From positions 124,001-188,000 of the forward strand of contig WNKP01000003.1 in NCBI GenBank assembly GCA_009797885.1: DNA of 64,000 nucleotides, in the 5' to 3' direction. The notes beneath the pieces were generated by a model. The model was not told the DNA's origin. It ran no database searches and saw only the letters and a program-made list of their open reading frames with translations. Positions 1 to 8,361 of this stretch are shown piece after piece. Source of the DNA: Flavobacteriaceae bacterium GF1 (GTDB taxonomy: Bacteria; Bacteroidota; Bacteroidia; Flavobacteriales; Flavobacteriaceae). Position 1 is the first letter of the stretch. Every line of letters begins with the position of its first letter. The translations under genes were made by a program, and so were the position numbers.

Positions 1-559
1 GCATTTGGTGGTATCCCCGCACTACACCAAAAATAAGTTTAGTAAACTGATCGATGATGAGATTGCCAACGCGGTCAACGGGAAGGACGCTTTGATCCAG
101 ATTAAGATGAATAGCTTTACCTCCTACAAAATGGTCGATAAGCTATATGAGGCGAGTAGGGCAGGTGTTAAAGTCCAACTTATCATTAGGGGCATTTGTT
201 GTTTGGTTCCTGGGGTAGAGGGGATGAGTGACAATATCGAGGTCATTAGTGTGGTCGATAAATTCCTGGAGCATCCAAGGCTGTTCATTTTTGGCAATGC
301 CGGTAATCCAAAGGTCTATATTTCCTCTGCGGACTGGATGACCCGAAATTTGGATTATCGTGTTGAGGTGGGATGTCCAATTTATGATGAAGGGGTAAAG
401 CAGGAATTGATCGATACGTTTGAGATTTCCTGGAAGGATAATGTAAAGGCCAGGGTTTTTTCAAAGGTTCAGGACAATGCCTATAAGGATGACGACAAAC
501 CCCTTGTACGCTCCCAATTCACCACCTACGACTATTATTTAAAAAAGTTGGAAGAATAG
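1..559 (+). CDS. ppk1: polyphosphate kinase 1, C-terminal part (5' truncated by window edge)
   Basis: This is the last ~185 residues of polyphosphate kinase, which polymerises the gamma phosphate of ATP into polyphosphate in the cytoplasm or at the inner membrane. The reading frame is open to the left edge, so the true start lies outside the window and the first TTG at 5 should not be taken as a start. The sequence shows the phospholipase-D-like C-terminal domain typical of PPK1: KMNSFTSYKMVDKLYEAS, the GICCLVPGV block, and YISSADWMTRNLDYRVEV, followed by the usual short tail. The stop is at 557-559. The gene is convergent with miaE, only 4 bp away. Family identification is firm; only the missing N-terminal part limits the entry. 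Confidence 0.95.
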   Translation, partial: HLVVSPHYTKNKFSKLIDDEIANAVNGKDALIQIKMNSFTSYKMVDKLYEASRAGVKVQLIIRGICCLVPGVEGMSDNIEVISVVDKFLEHPRLFIFGNAGNPKVYISSADWMTRNLDYRVEVGCPIYDEGVKQELIDTFEISWKDNVKARVFSKVQDNAYKDDDKPLVRSQFTTYDYYLKKLEE

Positions 560-563
560 GATA

Positions 564-1145
564 TTACCCATGCATGGTTTCCTTTCTACCAAGATTTTTC
601 ATAATCTCGGCTTCATAGTCCAACAGGGATTGCCATTTTTCGTCAACCTCTTTACGGTCCCCATATTTGCGGGCAAACTTTAAGAACATGGTATAGTGAT
701 TGGCCTCGCTTACCATTAGTTTTTTGTAAAATTCCGCCAAATCGCTATCGGCAATATGTTCGGACAACAATCTAAAGCGTTCACAGCTCCGTGCTTCAAT
801 AAGGGCCGCGTACAACAGTTTATGGACCAAATGGGTCTCCCTGCTACCACCCTTGGGGAAAAACTTCATCAGTTCTATGACGTATTCATCCTTACGTTCC
901 CTACCCAAGGTCCATCCACGCGCTAAAATTTTTTCATGCACCATATTGAAATGCCCCATTTCTTCACGGGAAAGGGCGATCATTTCCTTGACCAATTCGG
1001 ATTTTTCAGGAAAACCAATAATGAGTGATATTGCCGTACTTGCCGCTTTTTGCTCACAATAGGCGTGGTCCGTTAGAATTTCCTCAATGTTTTTTTCAAC
1101 AATGTTTACCCATCTAGGGTCGGTGGGCAGTTTTAATCCGAGCAT
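564..1145 (-). CDS. miaE: tRNA-(ms2io6A)-hydroxylase MiaE-like
   Basis: The 193 aa protein matches the MiaE family, ferritin-like di-iron enzymes that hydroxylate the isopentenyl group of 2-methylthio-N6-isopentenyladenosine at position 37 of tRNA. Visible family features are the N-terminal DHAYCEQKAAS segment, SREEMGHFNMVHEKI (iron ligands E and H), the LIEARSCERFRLL helix and VSEANHYTMFLKFA, which give the spaced Glu/ExxH iron ligands. Length is normal for the family. It is convergent with ppk1 and stands alone; a ~210 bp palindromic repeat lies upstream of its start. The protein is soluble and has no signal peptide. Confidence 0.9.
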   Translation of the reverse strand: MLGLKLPTDPRWVNIVEKNIEEILTDHAYCEQKAASTAISLIIGFPEKSELVKEMIALSREEMGHFNMVHEKILARGWTLGRERKDEYVIELMKFFPKGGSRETHLVHKLLYAALIEARSCERFRLLSEHIADSDLAEFYKKLMVSEANHYTMFLKFARKYGDRKEVDEKWQSLLDYEAEIMKNLGRKETMHG

Positions 1146-1224
1146 AAAAAATTTTTTGATAAAGGTATATCTTCCTAATTTGGATTACAACCATTGATCA
1201 CTGCCTATTGAAGTAATTCCTATT

Positions 1225-1438
1225 TTAGCGTGAGTTCGATACAATTTTTATCAACCAAAATCCGTCAAATTGAGTGGTTTTTCGCAATGAAATGAAGAAA
1301 AATTGTATCGAAATTAGGATTTTGCAAGAAAATTACTTGCCTGCCTGCCGGTTGCAGGGCAGGCAGGTTTTTCGATACATTTTTGCGACAGCAAAAACAC
1401 TCAAAATGACGTAATTTTCTTCTATCGAACTCGCGTTA
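1225..1438. repeat. palindromic dispersed repeat, copy 1
   Basis: About 214 bp bounded by imperfect terminal inverted repeats (GCGTGAGTTCGATA at the left, the complement of CGCGAGTTCGATA at the right). Inside, the arm TTCGATACAATTTTT (from 1232) is complemented by AAAAATTGTATCGAA (about 1299-1314), TTTTTCGATACATTTTT occurs again near 1368, and the centre holds a GC-rich hairpin CCTGCCTGCC/GGCAGGCAGG (about 1340-1367). A second copy in the same orientation lies at 1829-2036. There is no coding capacity; it looks like a REP/MITE-type non-autonomous element. Confidence 0.8.
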
Positions 1439-1467
1439 GTTTAGAAGGACAAATCAAAAAAAACGCA

Positions 1468-1823
1468 ATGCCAAATAGCTTTAGATTCCTGGGTTTCCTA
1501 TTTACGGTACTTTTTTTATGTGCAGTATTTTGCAATACAATGATCCGGATCCCTTAACATGGTATTTGGCTTATGGTATTGGGGCCTTTGCCTCCCTATT
1601 GTTTGGCCTGGGCAGGCTAAAATTCCGATGGGCAGTTTTGCTTTCTGTTTTCTATATCGTTTTTTCCATTATGAATTGGCCGGAAAGGTTTGAAGGCGTA
1701 GTCATTGGAGAGGGAAATATTGATACTATTGAGAAGGGCAGGGAAGCCTTGGGCTTATTGATTTCTGCAGGAATAATGGGTATTTACGCTTTGTTGATCG
1801 GAAAGAAGAAAAGATTGGATTAA
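1468..1823 (+). pseudogene. TMEM220-like small membrane protein, frameshifted in a T7 run
   Basis: The protein from 1518 (101 aa) begins in the middle of a conserved region: it starts MCSILQYNDPDPLTW, and the QYNDPDP motif normally follows an N-terminal membrane helix in the TMEM220 family. An upstream ATG at 1468 encodes that helix (MPNSFRFLGFLFTVLF) but in another frame, and stops soon after. The two frames meet at the seven-T tract 1511-1517; one extra T would join them into a single protein of about 118 aa with four hydrophobic segments. So either the gene is broken or the base call is one T short. Function of the family is unknown. It sits between the two copies of the palindromic repeat. 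Confidence 0.7.
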
Positions 1824-1828
1824 CATGG

Positions 1829-2036
1829 GTCCGACATCATTTTTTATCAATCAAAATCCGTCAAATTGAGTGGTTTTTCGTAATGAAATGAAGAAAAATT
1901 GTATCGAAATTAGGATTTTGCAAGAAAATTACTTGCTTGCCTGCCGGCTGCAGGGTAGGCAGGTTTTTCGATACATTTTTACTATCGCAAAAACACTCAA
2001 AATGACGTAATTTTCTTCTATCGAACTTACGTTAGA
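1829..2036. repeat. palindromic dispersed repeat, copy 2
   Basis: Second copy of the element at 1225-1438, same orientation, with scattered substitutions and a decayed left terminal inverted repeat. The right end, CTATCGAACTTACGTTA, touches the stop codon of dnaX at 2037, so the element occupies the position of the dnaX transcription end. Its internal hairpins may act as a terminator for dnaX. Confidence 0.8.
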
Positions 2037-3752
2037 TTAAAAATCCAAATCAAATTCCTTTCTCAAGAATTCAATGGCGGGGTTTTTTTCCTTTAATTTT
2101 TGGTATTTCTCCTCAGGGGTAAAAGCATATTTTTTGGCACTCTCCTCATTTACGGATATTTGGATTTCTATGGAATAATTCTGTAGTTTTTCCTTGAGGT
2201 AATCCAATAAAGGCCCTTGTTCGCGTTCCACCTCTTTTTTCATCGTGGAATTCGGAAACTCCAGCCAGATGGTAGTGCTATTCTTAAGTCTGGGTACATC
2301 ACTGTGAAGACTGCTCGCCAAAATCTTTTTTCCCTGCTTCTCTATTTTTTGGATATACGCGTTCCAGTGTTTTTGCATTTCCTCTTCGGTAAATGGCTTA
2401 ATGGGTAAATCCTCTTCGGAAACCTGGGGATTTTTGATGGCCTGATGTTCCTTTTTGGCCTTAAGACTGGAAAGCGATAAACCGGAGACCCTTTTGGGGA
2501 GATTCTTTAGTTCAATCGATTTGGGAACCGCCTTGGGTTGTTCGGCACCCTCCTTTGGTTCCGTGGGGGTCTCTATTGAAGGAGCGACTTCATCATTACT
2601 GGTTTCCTCCACGATGGAGTAGTCATTGGTCTTCTCAAAATCCCTATTCCTAAAATACGTGGCAGGAATTAGAAAATCATCCTTTTTTTTTTCGTGGGAA
2701 AACGAAAGTGACGCCAGTTTCATTAAGGTCAGTTCAATCAATAATCGTTGATTTTTACTGGCTTTATAGTTTAAATCGCTTTGATTGGAAATCTCAATTG
2801 CCTTCAGCAGGAACTCTTTTGGTGTTTTTTCGGATTGTTCCGAATACTTTGCCTTGGCACCTTCCCCAACTTCCAATAAAACATGGGTTTCGGGTTGTTG
2901 GCAGACCATAAGATCCCTAAAATGTGATGCGAGTCCGGTGATAAAATGGTGTCCATCAAAACCGAGGGAAAGCGTCTTATTGAAAAGCAACAACAATTCC
3001 GGAATATTGTTTTCCAATATAAGATCGGTTGCCGTCAAAAAAGTGTCATAGTCGAGGACATTCAAGTTTTCGGTAACGGCTTTTCGTGTTAATTCCTTAC
3101 CCGAAAAACTAACGACCCTATCGAAAATGGAAAGGGCATCACGCATGGCTCCATCGGCCTTTTGCGCAATGATGTGCAGCGCATCATCTTCGGCATCGAT
3201 ATTTTGTTCCTTGGCGATGACCTTTAAATATTCCGCAGCGTCCTTTACCGTGATTCGCTTAAAATCAAATATTTGACATCGGGAGAGTATGGTAGGGATA
3301 ATTTTGTGCTTTTCCGTGGTAGCCAGTATAAAAATGGCGTGTTTCGGAGGCTCTTCCAACGTCTTTAAAAAGGCATTGAAAGCGGATTGGGACAACATAT
3401 GCACCTCATCGATGATGTAGACTTTGTATTTGCCTACTTGTGGAGGAATACGTACTTGGTCTATTAGGCTACGGATATCATCAACGGAATTGTTGGAGGC
3501 AGCATCCAACTCAAAAATATTGAAGGCAAAATCCTCTTCTTCCCGTTCGGTCCCATCTTGATTTATCTTTTTTGCCAAAATCCTGGCACAAGTGGTTTTG
3601 CCAACCCCCCTTGGTCCACAAAACAGCAATGCTTGTGCCAAATGGTTATGGGCAATGGCGTTTTCCAGGGTATCCGTAATGGCTTTCTGCCCAACAACGT
3701 CCTTAAACGTTTGGGGCCGATATTTTCGGGCAGATACAATAAAAGGCTCCAT
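2037..3752 (-). CDS. dnaX: DNA polymerase III subunit gamma/tau
   Basis: The 571 aa protein is the clamp-loader ATPase of the replicative polymerase. The N-terminal AAA+ module is clear: RKYRPQTFKDVVGQ, Walker A GPRGVGKTT (about residues 46-54), Walker B YIIDEVHML, sensor 1 ATTEKHKI and the arginine-finger region ILSRCQIFDF. The region between Walker A and ELDAASNNSVDDIR carries no CxxC zinc module, which enterobacterial DnaX has. A linker rich in Glu and Lys (about residues 380-450) leads to a divergent tau-type C-terminal domain. Start is the ATG at 3752; the next gene, rnpB, is divergent. No internal slippery A-tract for gamma production was recognised. Confidence 0.95.
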   Translation of the reverse strand: MEPFIVSARKYRPQTFKDVVGQKAITDTLENAIAHNHLAQALLFCGPRGVGKTTCARILAKKINQDGTEREEEDFAFNIFELDAASNNSVDDIRSLIDQVRIPPQVGKYKVYIIDEVHMLSQSAFNAFLKTLEEPPKHAIFILATTEKHKIIPTILSRCQIFDFKRITVKDAAEYLKVIAKEQNIDAEDDALHIIAQKADGAMRDALSIFDRVVSFSGKELTRKAVTENLNVLDYDTFLTATDLILENNIPELLLLFNKTLSLGFDGHHFITGLASHFRDLMVCQQPETHVLLEVGEGAKAKYSEQSEKTPKEFLLKAIEISNQSDLNYKASKNQRLLIELTLMKLASLSFSHEKKKDDFLIPATYFRNRDFEKTNDYSIVEETSNDEVAPSIETPTEPKEGAEQPKAVPKSIELKNLPKRVSGLSLSSLKAKKEHQAIKNPQVSEEDLPIKPFTEEEMQKHWNAYIQKIEKQGKKILASSLHSDVPRLKNSTTIWLEFPNSTMKKEVEREQGPLLDYLKEKLQNYSIEIQISVNEESAKKYAFTPEEKYQKLKEKNPAIEFLRKEFDLDF

Positions 3753-3862
3753 ATGATGCGTATGACCAAGACCAATAACAAATATAAAAAATAGCTTAAG
3801 GCATACGATTTGGAGGAATTGGTCATGTTCCGTTTTTTATTAACAATTGGTGTAATTTTGCA

Positions 3863-4176
3863 GGGTGTAGGCAACCTTACCGCCGCGAGCCGATCTTGTT
3901 TCGGTACGCGGAGGAAAGTCCGGACACCGTAGTGCAACATAGCGGGTAACGCCCGTCCACCGAAAGGTGAGGACCAGTGCAACAGAAAGCAAGTACAGTT
4001 AGGCTGTAGTGAAATCAGGTAAACTCTATGTGGTGAAACGCCATGTATACCAACGTTTAGGGTTGCACGCCCAAGTTGGAGGGTAGGCGGATGGAGTTTA
4101 TGGGCAATCATAAACCTAGATAAATGGTAAGGGCCGTTTTGGCGGTTACAGAATCCGGCTTATAGCCTACTTTTTA
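3863..4176 (+). ncRNA. rnpB: RNase P RNA, bacterial class A
   Basis: This is the catalytic RNA that matures the 5' ends of tRNAs. Diagnostic conserved blocks are present in order: GAGGAAAGTCCGGAC near 3912, ACAGAAAGCAAGTACAG (P-loop region), and at the 3' end ACAGAATCCGGCTTATAG. The ends pair as helix P1, GTAGGC at 3867-3872 with GCCTAC at 4165-4170, followed by a T run. Exact ends are approximate. It is divergent from dnaX, with only ~110 bp between the dnaX start and the RNA. Confidence 0.95.
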
Positions 4177-4220
4177 AAAACAAAGGGCCCAGTTCATTGC
4201 ATTGGGCCCTTTGTTCTCTT
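4177..4220. terminator. bidirectional rho-independent terminator between rnpB and rsmD
   Basis: A long stem, AACAAAGGGCCCA (4179-4191) with TGGGCCCTTTGTT (4203-4215), has A-rich and T-rich flanks on both sides. It can end rnpB on the plus strand and rsmD on the minus strand, whose stop codon overlaps its right edge. Confidence 0.9.
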
Positions 4221-4756
4221 TAAGGTGCAAAAAAACTAAATACGGAACTTCCGTATTTTCTTCTTTCCTGAAAATTGGGATGGTCTTCAAAATGGGTCTG
4301 GGGCGAATGTTCCACGATTAAAACCCCACCCTCTTTCACCAATCCATTTTCCAGGACCAAATGCGGCAATTTCAAAAACTCATTTTCCACAGCATCGTAG
4401 GGAGGGTCTGCAAAAACGATATCGTACTGGACTTTATGCCGTTGCAAAAATTTAAACACATCGGATTTGAATACGGTAATGGGAAAAGCCAATTCCTTGA
4501 CCGTCTTCCTTATAAACTGTACACAGCGTGGGTGGGCATCCACGGCAACAATGGTTTCGCACCCCCTTGACGCAAATTCGTAACTGATATTTCCAGTGCC
4601 GGAAAAAAGATCCAAAACGGAAACCTCTTCCAAGACATAGCGATTGTTGAGAATGTTAAAGAGCCCTTCCTTTGCCATATCGGTGGTTGGGCGTACCGGT
4701 AATCTCTTTGGGGCCGTGATACGTTTTCCTTTGTATTTTCCCGAAATTATGCGCAT
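4220..4756 (-). CDS. rsmD: 16S rRNA (guanine(966)-N2)-methyltransferase RsmD
   Basis: The 178 aa protein is a SAM-dependent methyltransferase acting on G966 of 16S rRNA during 30S assembly. Visible motifs are the family N-terminus MRIISGKYKGKR, RPTTDMAKEGLFNIL, the SAM-binding LDLFSGTGNISYEFASRG (motif I, about residues 48-65) and the catalytic FADPPYDA (motif IV, about residues 115-122). Length is normal. Start ATG lies 4 bp after the stop of the upstream DUF3822 gene, a pairing often seen in flavobacteria, suggesting one operon with the hypothetical gene further upstream. Confidence 0.95.
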   Translation of the reverse strand: MRIISGKYKGKRITAPKRLPVRPTTDMAKEGLFNILNNRYVLEEVSVLDLFSGTGNISYEFASRGCETIVAVDAHPRCVQFIRKTVKELAFPITVFKSDVFKFLQRHKVQYDIVFADPPYDAVENEFLKLPHLVLENGLVKEGGVLIVEHSPQTHFEDHPNFQERRKYGSSVFSFFAP

Positions 4757-4760
4757 AGCC

Positions 4761-5531
4761 CTATAGATTGCCCAGCAAGGTCAAATCAATGGTGTTGTCA
4801 CCTATTTCTTCCAAACTCTGATTGCTTTGTTTTGGAACAAAAACCGAGACTTTCTTTAAATAATCATGGCAAATTTTGAAGTATTGGTCGTCTTCTTCTA
4901 TGGCCCCAAACAGTTTTAACTTTACCTCTTCCGCAGACAATCCAAGCTGTTCGTAGGTAAATAGGACGTAATAGAGGAAGTCCTCTTTGGTCTTATATTC
5001 AAATTGGTTGTAAAGTAGCAGTTTACGTTGTTCCATCACCGTGAGTTCCATAGTGCGTGCACCCACATGTACATAACACACCGTTTTATTGCTTTTTTGA
5101 TGAAAAAGTGTTTGCAGAATGGCCAAACTGTTGTGCTTAAATTCAAATTCCCCAAAACAGTCGAACAGATAGTTGTTTACATTGGTAAAGGGTACATAGA
5201 CACATACCATATCTTGGTTGGGAATTTTGTCATGGACAATTTGGTCGTTGGCCAGAATCTTGGTGTTGAATTTGAGATAATTGGGAAGCTCTTCTTTATC
5301 AAATAAGGCTTCAGGGACCAAACAGAACATATTGTTTTTATGGATGGCCATGACCTCTTCATAGGTCTCATCGATCAGTTTATACTTCGCAACAAGGGTT
5401 TTGAGCTCCTTAAGCAGTAAATAGGGTGTCGATTTTGTCTTGAAGGCCACATGATCCGATAGCAATACCTTATTGGCAATGGTATCTATGGTACAAAAAG
5501 AAAGTCCATCCAGGCTAACCTGAATGGACAA
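4761..5531 (-). CDS. DUF3822 family protein
   Basis: The 256 aa protein resembles the Bacteroidetes DUF3822 family, which is commonly encoded next to rsmD; its biochemical role is unknown. The sequence has an actin-like/ASKHA flavour (paired beta-rich halves such as TVCYVHVGARTMELTVMEQ) but no clear active site was recognised. The start is uncertain: the first usable codon is TTG at 5531, whereas the frame is open up to the stop codon of the upstream gene at 5571-5573 and the in-frame residues before the TTG (KTHTHPFKK) also look protein-like. No ATG or GTG occurs in that stretch. Confidence 0.8.
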   Translation of the reverse strand: MSIQVSLDGLSFCTIDTIANKVLLSDHVAFKTKSTPYLLLKELKTLVAKYKLIDETYEEVMAIHKNNMFCLVPEALFDKEELPNYLKFNTKILANDQIVHDKIPNQDMVCVYVPFTNVNNYLFDCFGEFEFKHNSLAILQTLFHQKSNKTVCYVHVGARTMELTVMEQRKLLLYNQFEYKTKEDFLYYVLFTYEQLGLSAEEVKLKLFGAIEEDDQYFKICHDYLKKVSVFVPKQSNQSLEEIGDNTIDLTLLGNL

Positions 5532-5570
5532 TTTTTTAAAAGGGTGCGTATGTGTCTTCGCCTCGATAGT

Positions 5571-6218
5571 TTATTCGTTTTTTCTGTCGTAGATGGGCGG
5601 CCAATTTCCATTGGTACTGACATCTACAAGGGAACCTACCTTAAGATGGTCGCCATTCACTTCTTCAACACTGTTTCTTGCATTTTCCTGGGCCAACAAA
5701 TCCTTAGGTTGATCGTACAGTATAACGTCCTTCTTCACCTTAGCCTCAAACACTGGGGCCTTGTAGCCACTTTTCTCAATAATATCGGCTTTCAGTTCAA
5801 ATTTTTCCGCATTTTGCGCATAGGGTACTTCCATCATGGTTTTGTAACTGTCACTGTTTTTGAAGAGGGAATCCTTTACCTTAACAAAGCCAAGCGTGTC
5901 TATTACCACAGTATCCACTTGCAGTTCAATTTGGTAAACCCTATCATAGCGCATAAAGGAGGAATCCCGTTGTTGGGTGATGGTATAACTTCCGGTATCC
6001 ACAAATTTGACCAAACTTTCAAAATTCCCGGCATACGTTCCATTAACGGATTTGTAGGCCTCCTGGGAATCACGAATATCCTTTAGTTTATCAATTACAG
6101 ACTGAAAACGTTCTTTACGTACCTGTTTAAACTCTATGGGACCATTTACGGATTGATAAATCATATAGGCCAGACCGCAGCAAACAATCCATAAAACTAT
6201 TTGTAAGATGGTTTTCAT
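5571..6218 (-). CDS. conserved hypothetical membrane-anchored protein
   Basis: A 215 aa protein that I do not recognise by function. It has one N-terminal transmembrane segment (about residues 4-22, ILQIVLWIVCCGLAYMIY) followed by a charged helical stretch and a periplasmic beta-rich domain. It starts with ATG at 6218 and precedes DUF3822 and rsmD on the same strand; the stop codon at 5571-5573 is in frame with the next gene, so the three form a likely operon. Codon use is like its neighbours. It is probably conserved in flavobacteria because of this context. Confidence 0.75.
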   Translation of the reverse strand: MKTILQIVLWIVCCGLAYMIYQSVNGPIEFKQVRKERFQSVIDKLKDIRDSQEAYKSVNGTYAGNFESLVKFVDTGSYTITQQRDSSFMRYDRVYQIELQVDTVVIDTLGFVKVKDSLFKNSDSYKTMMEVPYAQNAEKFELKADIIEKSGYKAPVFEAKVKKDVILYDQPKDLLAQENARNSVEEVNGDHLKVGSLVDVSTNGNWPPIYDRKNE

Positions 6219-6320
6219 TTTTTCTGAGTTAATTAGATTTAGTGGTTACAAGCAAATCTACAATTTTTTTTGAATCCCGAAAGTTTTCCCAGTAAAAATG
6301 ATACCTATCTTTGGAAGTCC

Positions 6321-7760
6321 ATGAGCACCCTAACTTCCAAGGCTTTTCAAAAAATTCTAACGGAAAAATTTCCGCATCGACCCACCTTGTTGCAGGAGCT
6401 TACGTTAAACCGTATTTCCGACTTTATTTTTTCAAGGGAAAGTGAAGAACTCTTTTTGTTGAAGGGATATGCGGGGACCGGCAAGACCACCATTGTAGGT
6501 AGTTTGGTAAAGTATCTGTGGCACACCAAAATGAAGGCCGTTTTACTCGCACCTACGGGGCGGGCCGCCAAAGTAATTTCCAATTATGCCGGTACACAGG
6601 CGTTTACCATTCATAAAAAGATATATTTTCCCAAAAAACAGTCCGGGGGAGGGGTCCAATTTGTACTGGCTCCCAACAAGCATAGGAACACCTTGTTTAT
6701 CGTGGATGAAGCCTCAATGATTCCGGACATTCCCGCAGATTCCAAACTTTTTGAGAATGGGTCTCTCTTGGATGATTTGATTTATTATGTCTATTCAGGA
6801 CACAATTGTAAGTTGGTGTTGATTGGGGATACTGCCCAATTACCGCCCGTAAAATTGGATTTAAGTCCGGCCCTTGAAGAGCAACGAATGGAATTGAATT
6901 ATAATAAGTCTGTCATAAATGTGGAATTGGACGAGGTAATGCGCCAAAGTGAAACCTCAGGAATTTTATTCAATGCCACCAACTTGAGGCAACAGATACA
7001 GTCAAGTTATTACGAGGGCTTTCAATTTTCATTACAGGATTTTAAGGACATCCAAAGACTAAGGGACGGGCATGAAGTGCAAGAAGCCATAGATAATGCC
7101 TATGCGCAACATGGTAAGGAGGAAACCGCTTTTATCGTTCGCTCAAACAAAAGGGCCAATCTATACAACAAAAATATTAGGGAACGTATTCTATTTCTGG
7201 AAAATGATATTGCCGTAGGTGATTTTATGATGGTAGTGAAAAACAATTATTTCTGGTTAAAGCCCAGCTCGGAAGCCGGGTTTATTGCAAACGGGGATAT
7301 TATCGAAATTCTGGAATTATTTGCCATCAAGGAACTGTATGGCTTCCGTTTTGCCGAAGTCAAGGTCCAAATGGTGGATTACCCCAATCAAAGACCTTTT
7401 GAAACTGTACTCCTCTTGGATACCATTACCGCCGAAACCCCTTCACTCTCCTACGAGGACGGTAACCGGTTATATCAAGAAGTACTAAAGGACTATGCCC
7501 ATGAAAAGTCAAAATACAGACAGTTTATGGGGGTAAAGAACAATTCATTTTTTAACGCCCTACAGGTTAAATTTTCGTATGCCATTACTTGTCATAAATC
7601 CCAGGGAGGACAGTGGAATACTGTTTTTGTTGAACAACCTTACCTCCCAAATGGCATGAGCAAGGAATATCTGCGTTGGTTGTACACCGCGGTGACCCGT
7701 GCAAAGGAAAACCTTTATCTCATAGGTTTCAAGGATGATTTTTTTGTTGATACGGAATGA
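6321..7760 (+). CDS. ATP-dependent RecD/Pif1-like DNA helicase
   Basis: About 479 aa, superfamily 1B helicase. Motif I LKGYAGTGKTT lies near residue 50, followed by motif Ia LLAPTGRAAKVI, motif II FIVDEASMI, motif III LIGDTAQLPPV, and near the C-terminus the UvrD-like motif YAITCHKSQGGQW and YTAVTRAKENLYLIG (motif VI). It likely unwinds DNA 5' to 3' in repair or recombination. An ATG at 6270 is in frame, but homologous-looking sequence begins at MSTLTSKAF (6321), which I chose. It begins divergently from the hypothetical gene ending at 5571 and is followed by a same-strand run of genes starting at 7785. Confidence 0.85.
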   Translation: MSTLTSKAFQKILTEKFPHRPTLLQELTLNRISDFIFSRESEELFLLKGYAGTGKTTIVGSLVKYLWHTKMKAVLLAPTGRAAKVISNYAGTQAFTIHKKIYFPKKQSGGGVQFVLAPNKHRNTLFIVDEASMIPDIPADSKLFENGSLLDDLIYYVYSGHNCKLVLIGDTAQLPPVKLDLSPALEEQRMELNYNKSVINVELDEVMRQSETSGILFNATNLRQQIQSSYYEGFQFSLQDFKDIQRLRDGHEVQEAIDNAYAQHGKEETAFIVRSNKRANLYNKNIRERILFLENDIAVGDFMMVVKNNYFWLKPSSEAGFIANGDIIEILELFAIKELYGFRFAEVKVQMVDYPNQRPFETVLLLDTITAETPSLSYEDGNRLYQEVLKDYAHEKSKYRQFMGVKNNSFFNALQVKFSYAITCHKSQGGQWNTVFVEQPYLPNGMSKEYLRWLYTAVTRAKENLYLIGFKDDFFVDTE

Positions 7761-7784
7761 GCTATATTGCCATAAACGCGTGCC

Positions 7785-8354
7785 ATGACACCAGAGACCG
7801 TAATTAGTATTTTTTTAGGAGTGGGACTTGCGGCCTCAGCTGGTTTTCGTGTCTTTTTACCGCTGTTCGCCTTAAGTTTGGCAGCCTATTTTGGGGTTTG
7901 GGATTTGAATGATAATTGGGAATGGATAGGTAGCTTTGCCGCAGTCCTTACCCTTGGAATTGCCACAGTGGTGGAAATATTTGCGTACTTCATTCCATGG
8001 GTGGACAACGCTTTGGATACCATAGCACTGCCCTTGGCGGCCATAGCGGGAACGGCGGTTATGGTTTCAACGGTGGCAAATTTGGATCCCGTGGTGACCT
8101 GGTCCTTGGCAATAATCGCCGGTGGTGGCACGGCTTCGGCCATTAAAGGTGCCAATGCAACGGGCAGATTGACCTCTACGGCCACTACGGGAGGTGTGGC
8201 CAATCCCATTGTTTCCACCTTGGAAACCGGTACTGCAGCGGTTGTGTCCACGGCTTCCATATTCTTTCCTGTGGGCGCGGCCATATTGGTCATCATCATT
8301 TTGGTCATTATTTTTAGGATATACAGAAAGTTACGTCCAAAAATCAAAAACTGA
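7785..8354 (+). CDS. DUF4126 family integral membrane protein
   Basis: The 189 aa protein has several hydrophobic segments (approximately residues 5-35, 45-70, 78-100, 103-120 and 155-178) and a glycine-rich [17 protein letters not shown] region typical of DUF4126. Its role is unknown. A basic C-terminal tail ([12 protein letters not shown]) should face the cytoplasm. It lies 7 bp upstream of kdsB, so it probably belongs to the same transcript as the Kdo genes. Confidence 0.8.
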   Translation: MTPETVISIFLGVGLAASAGFRVFLPLFALSLAAYFGVWDLNDNWEWIGSFAAVLTLGIATVVEIFAYFIPWVDNALDTIALPLAAIAGTAVMVSTVANLDPVVTWSLAIIAGGGTASAIKGANATGRLTSTATTGGVANPIVSTLETGTAAVVSTASIFFPVGAAILVIIILVIIFRIYRKLRPKIKN

Positions 8355-8361
8355 TTTCCAT

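Noticed and set aside
3563-4111. 182 aa minus-strand frame across rnpB
   Set aside because: It is antisense to the RNase P RNA and overlaps the start of dnaX; shadow of non-coding RNA and dnaX.
8194-8361. N-terminal extension of kdsB from 8194
   Set aside because: It overlaps the DUF4126 gene in another frame and the conserved KdsB start is at 8362.
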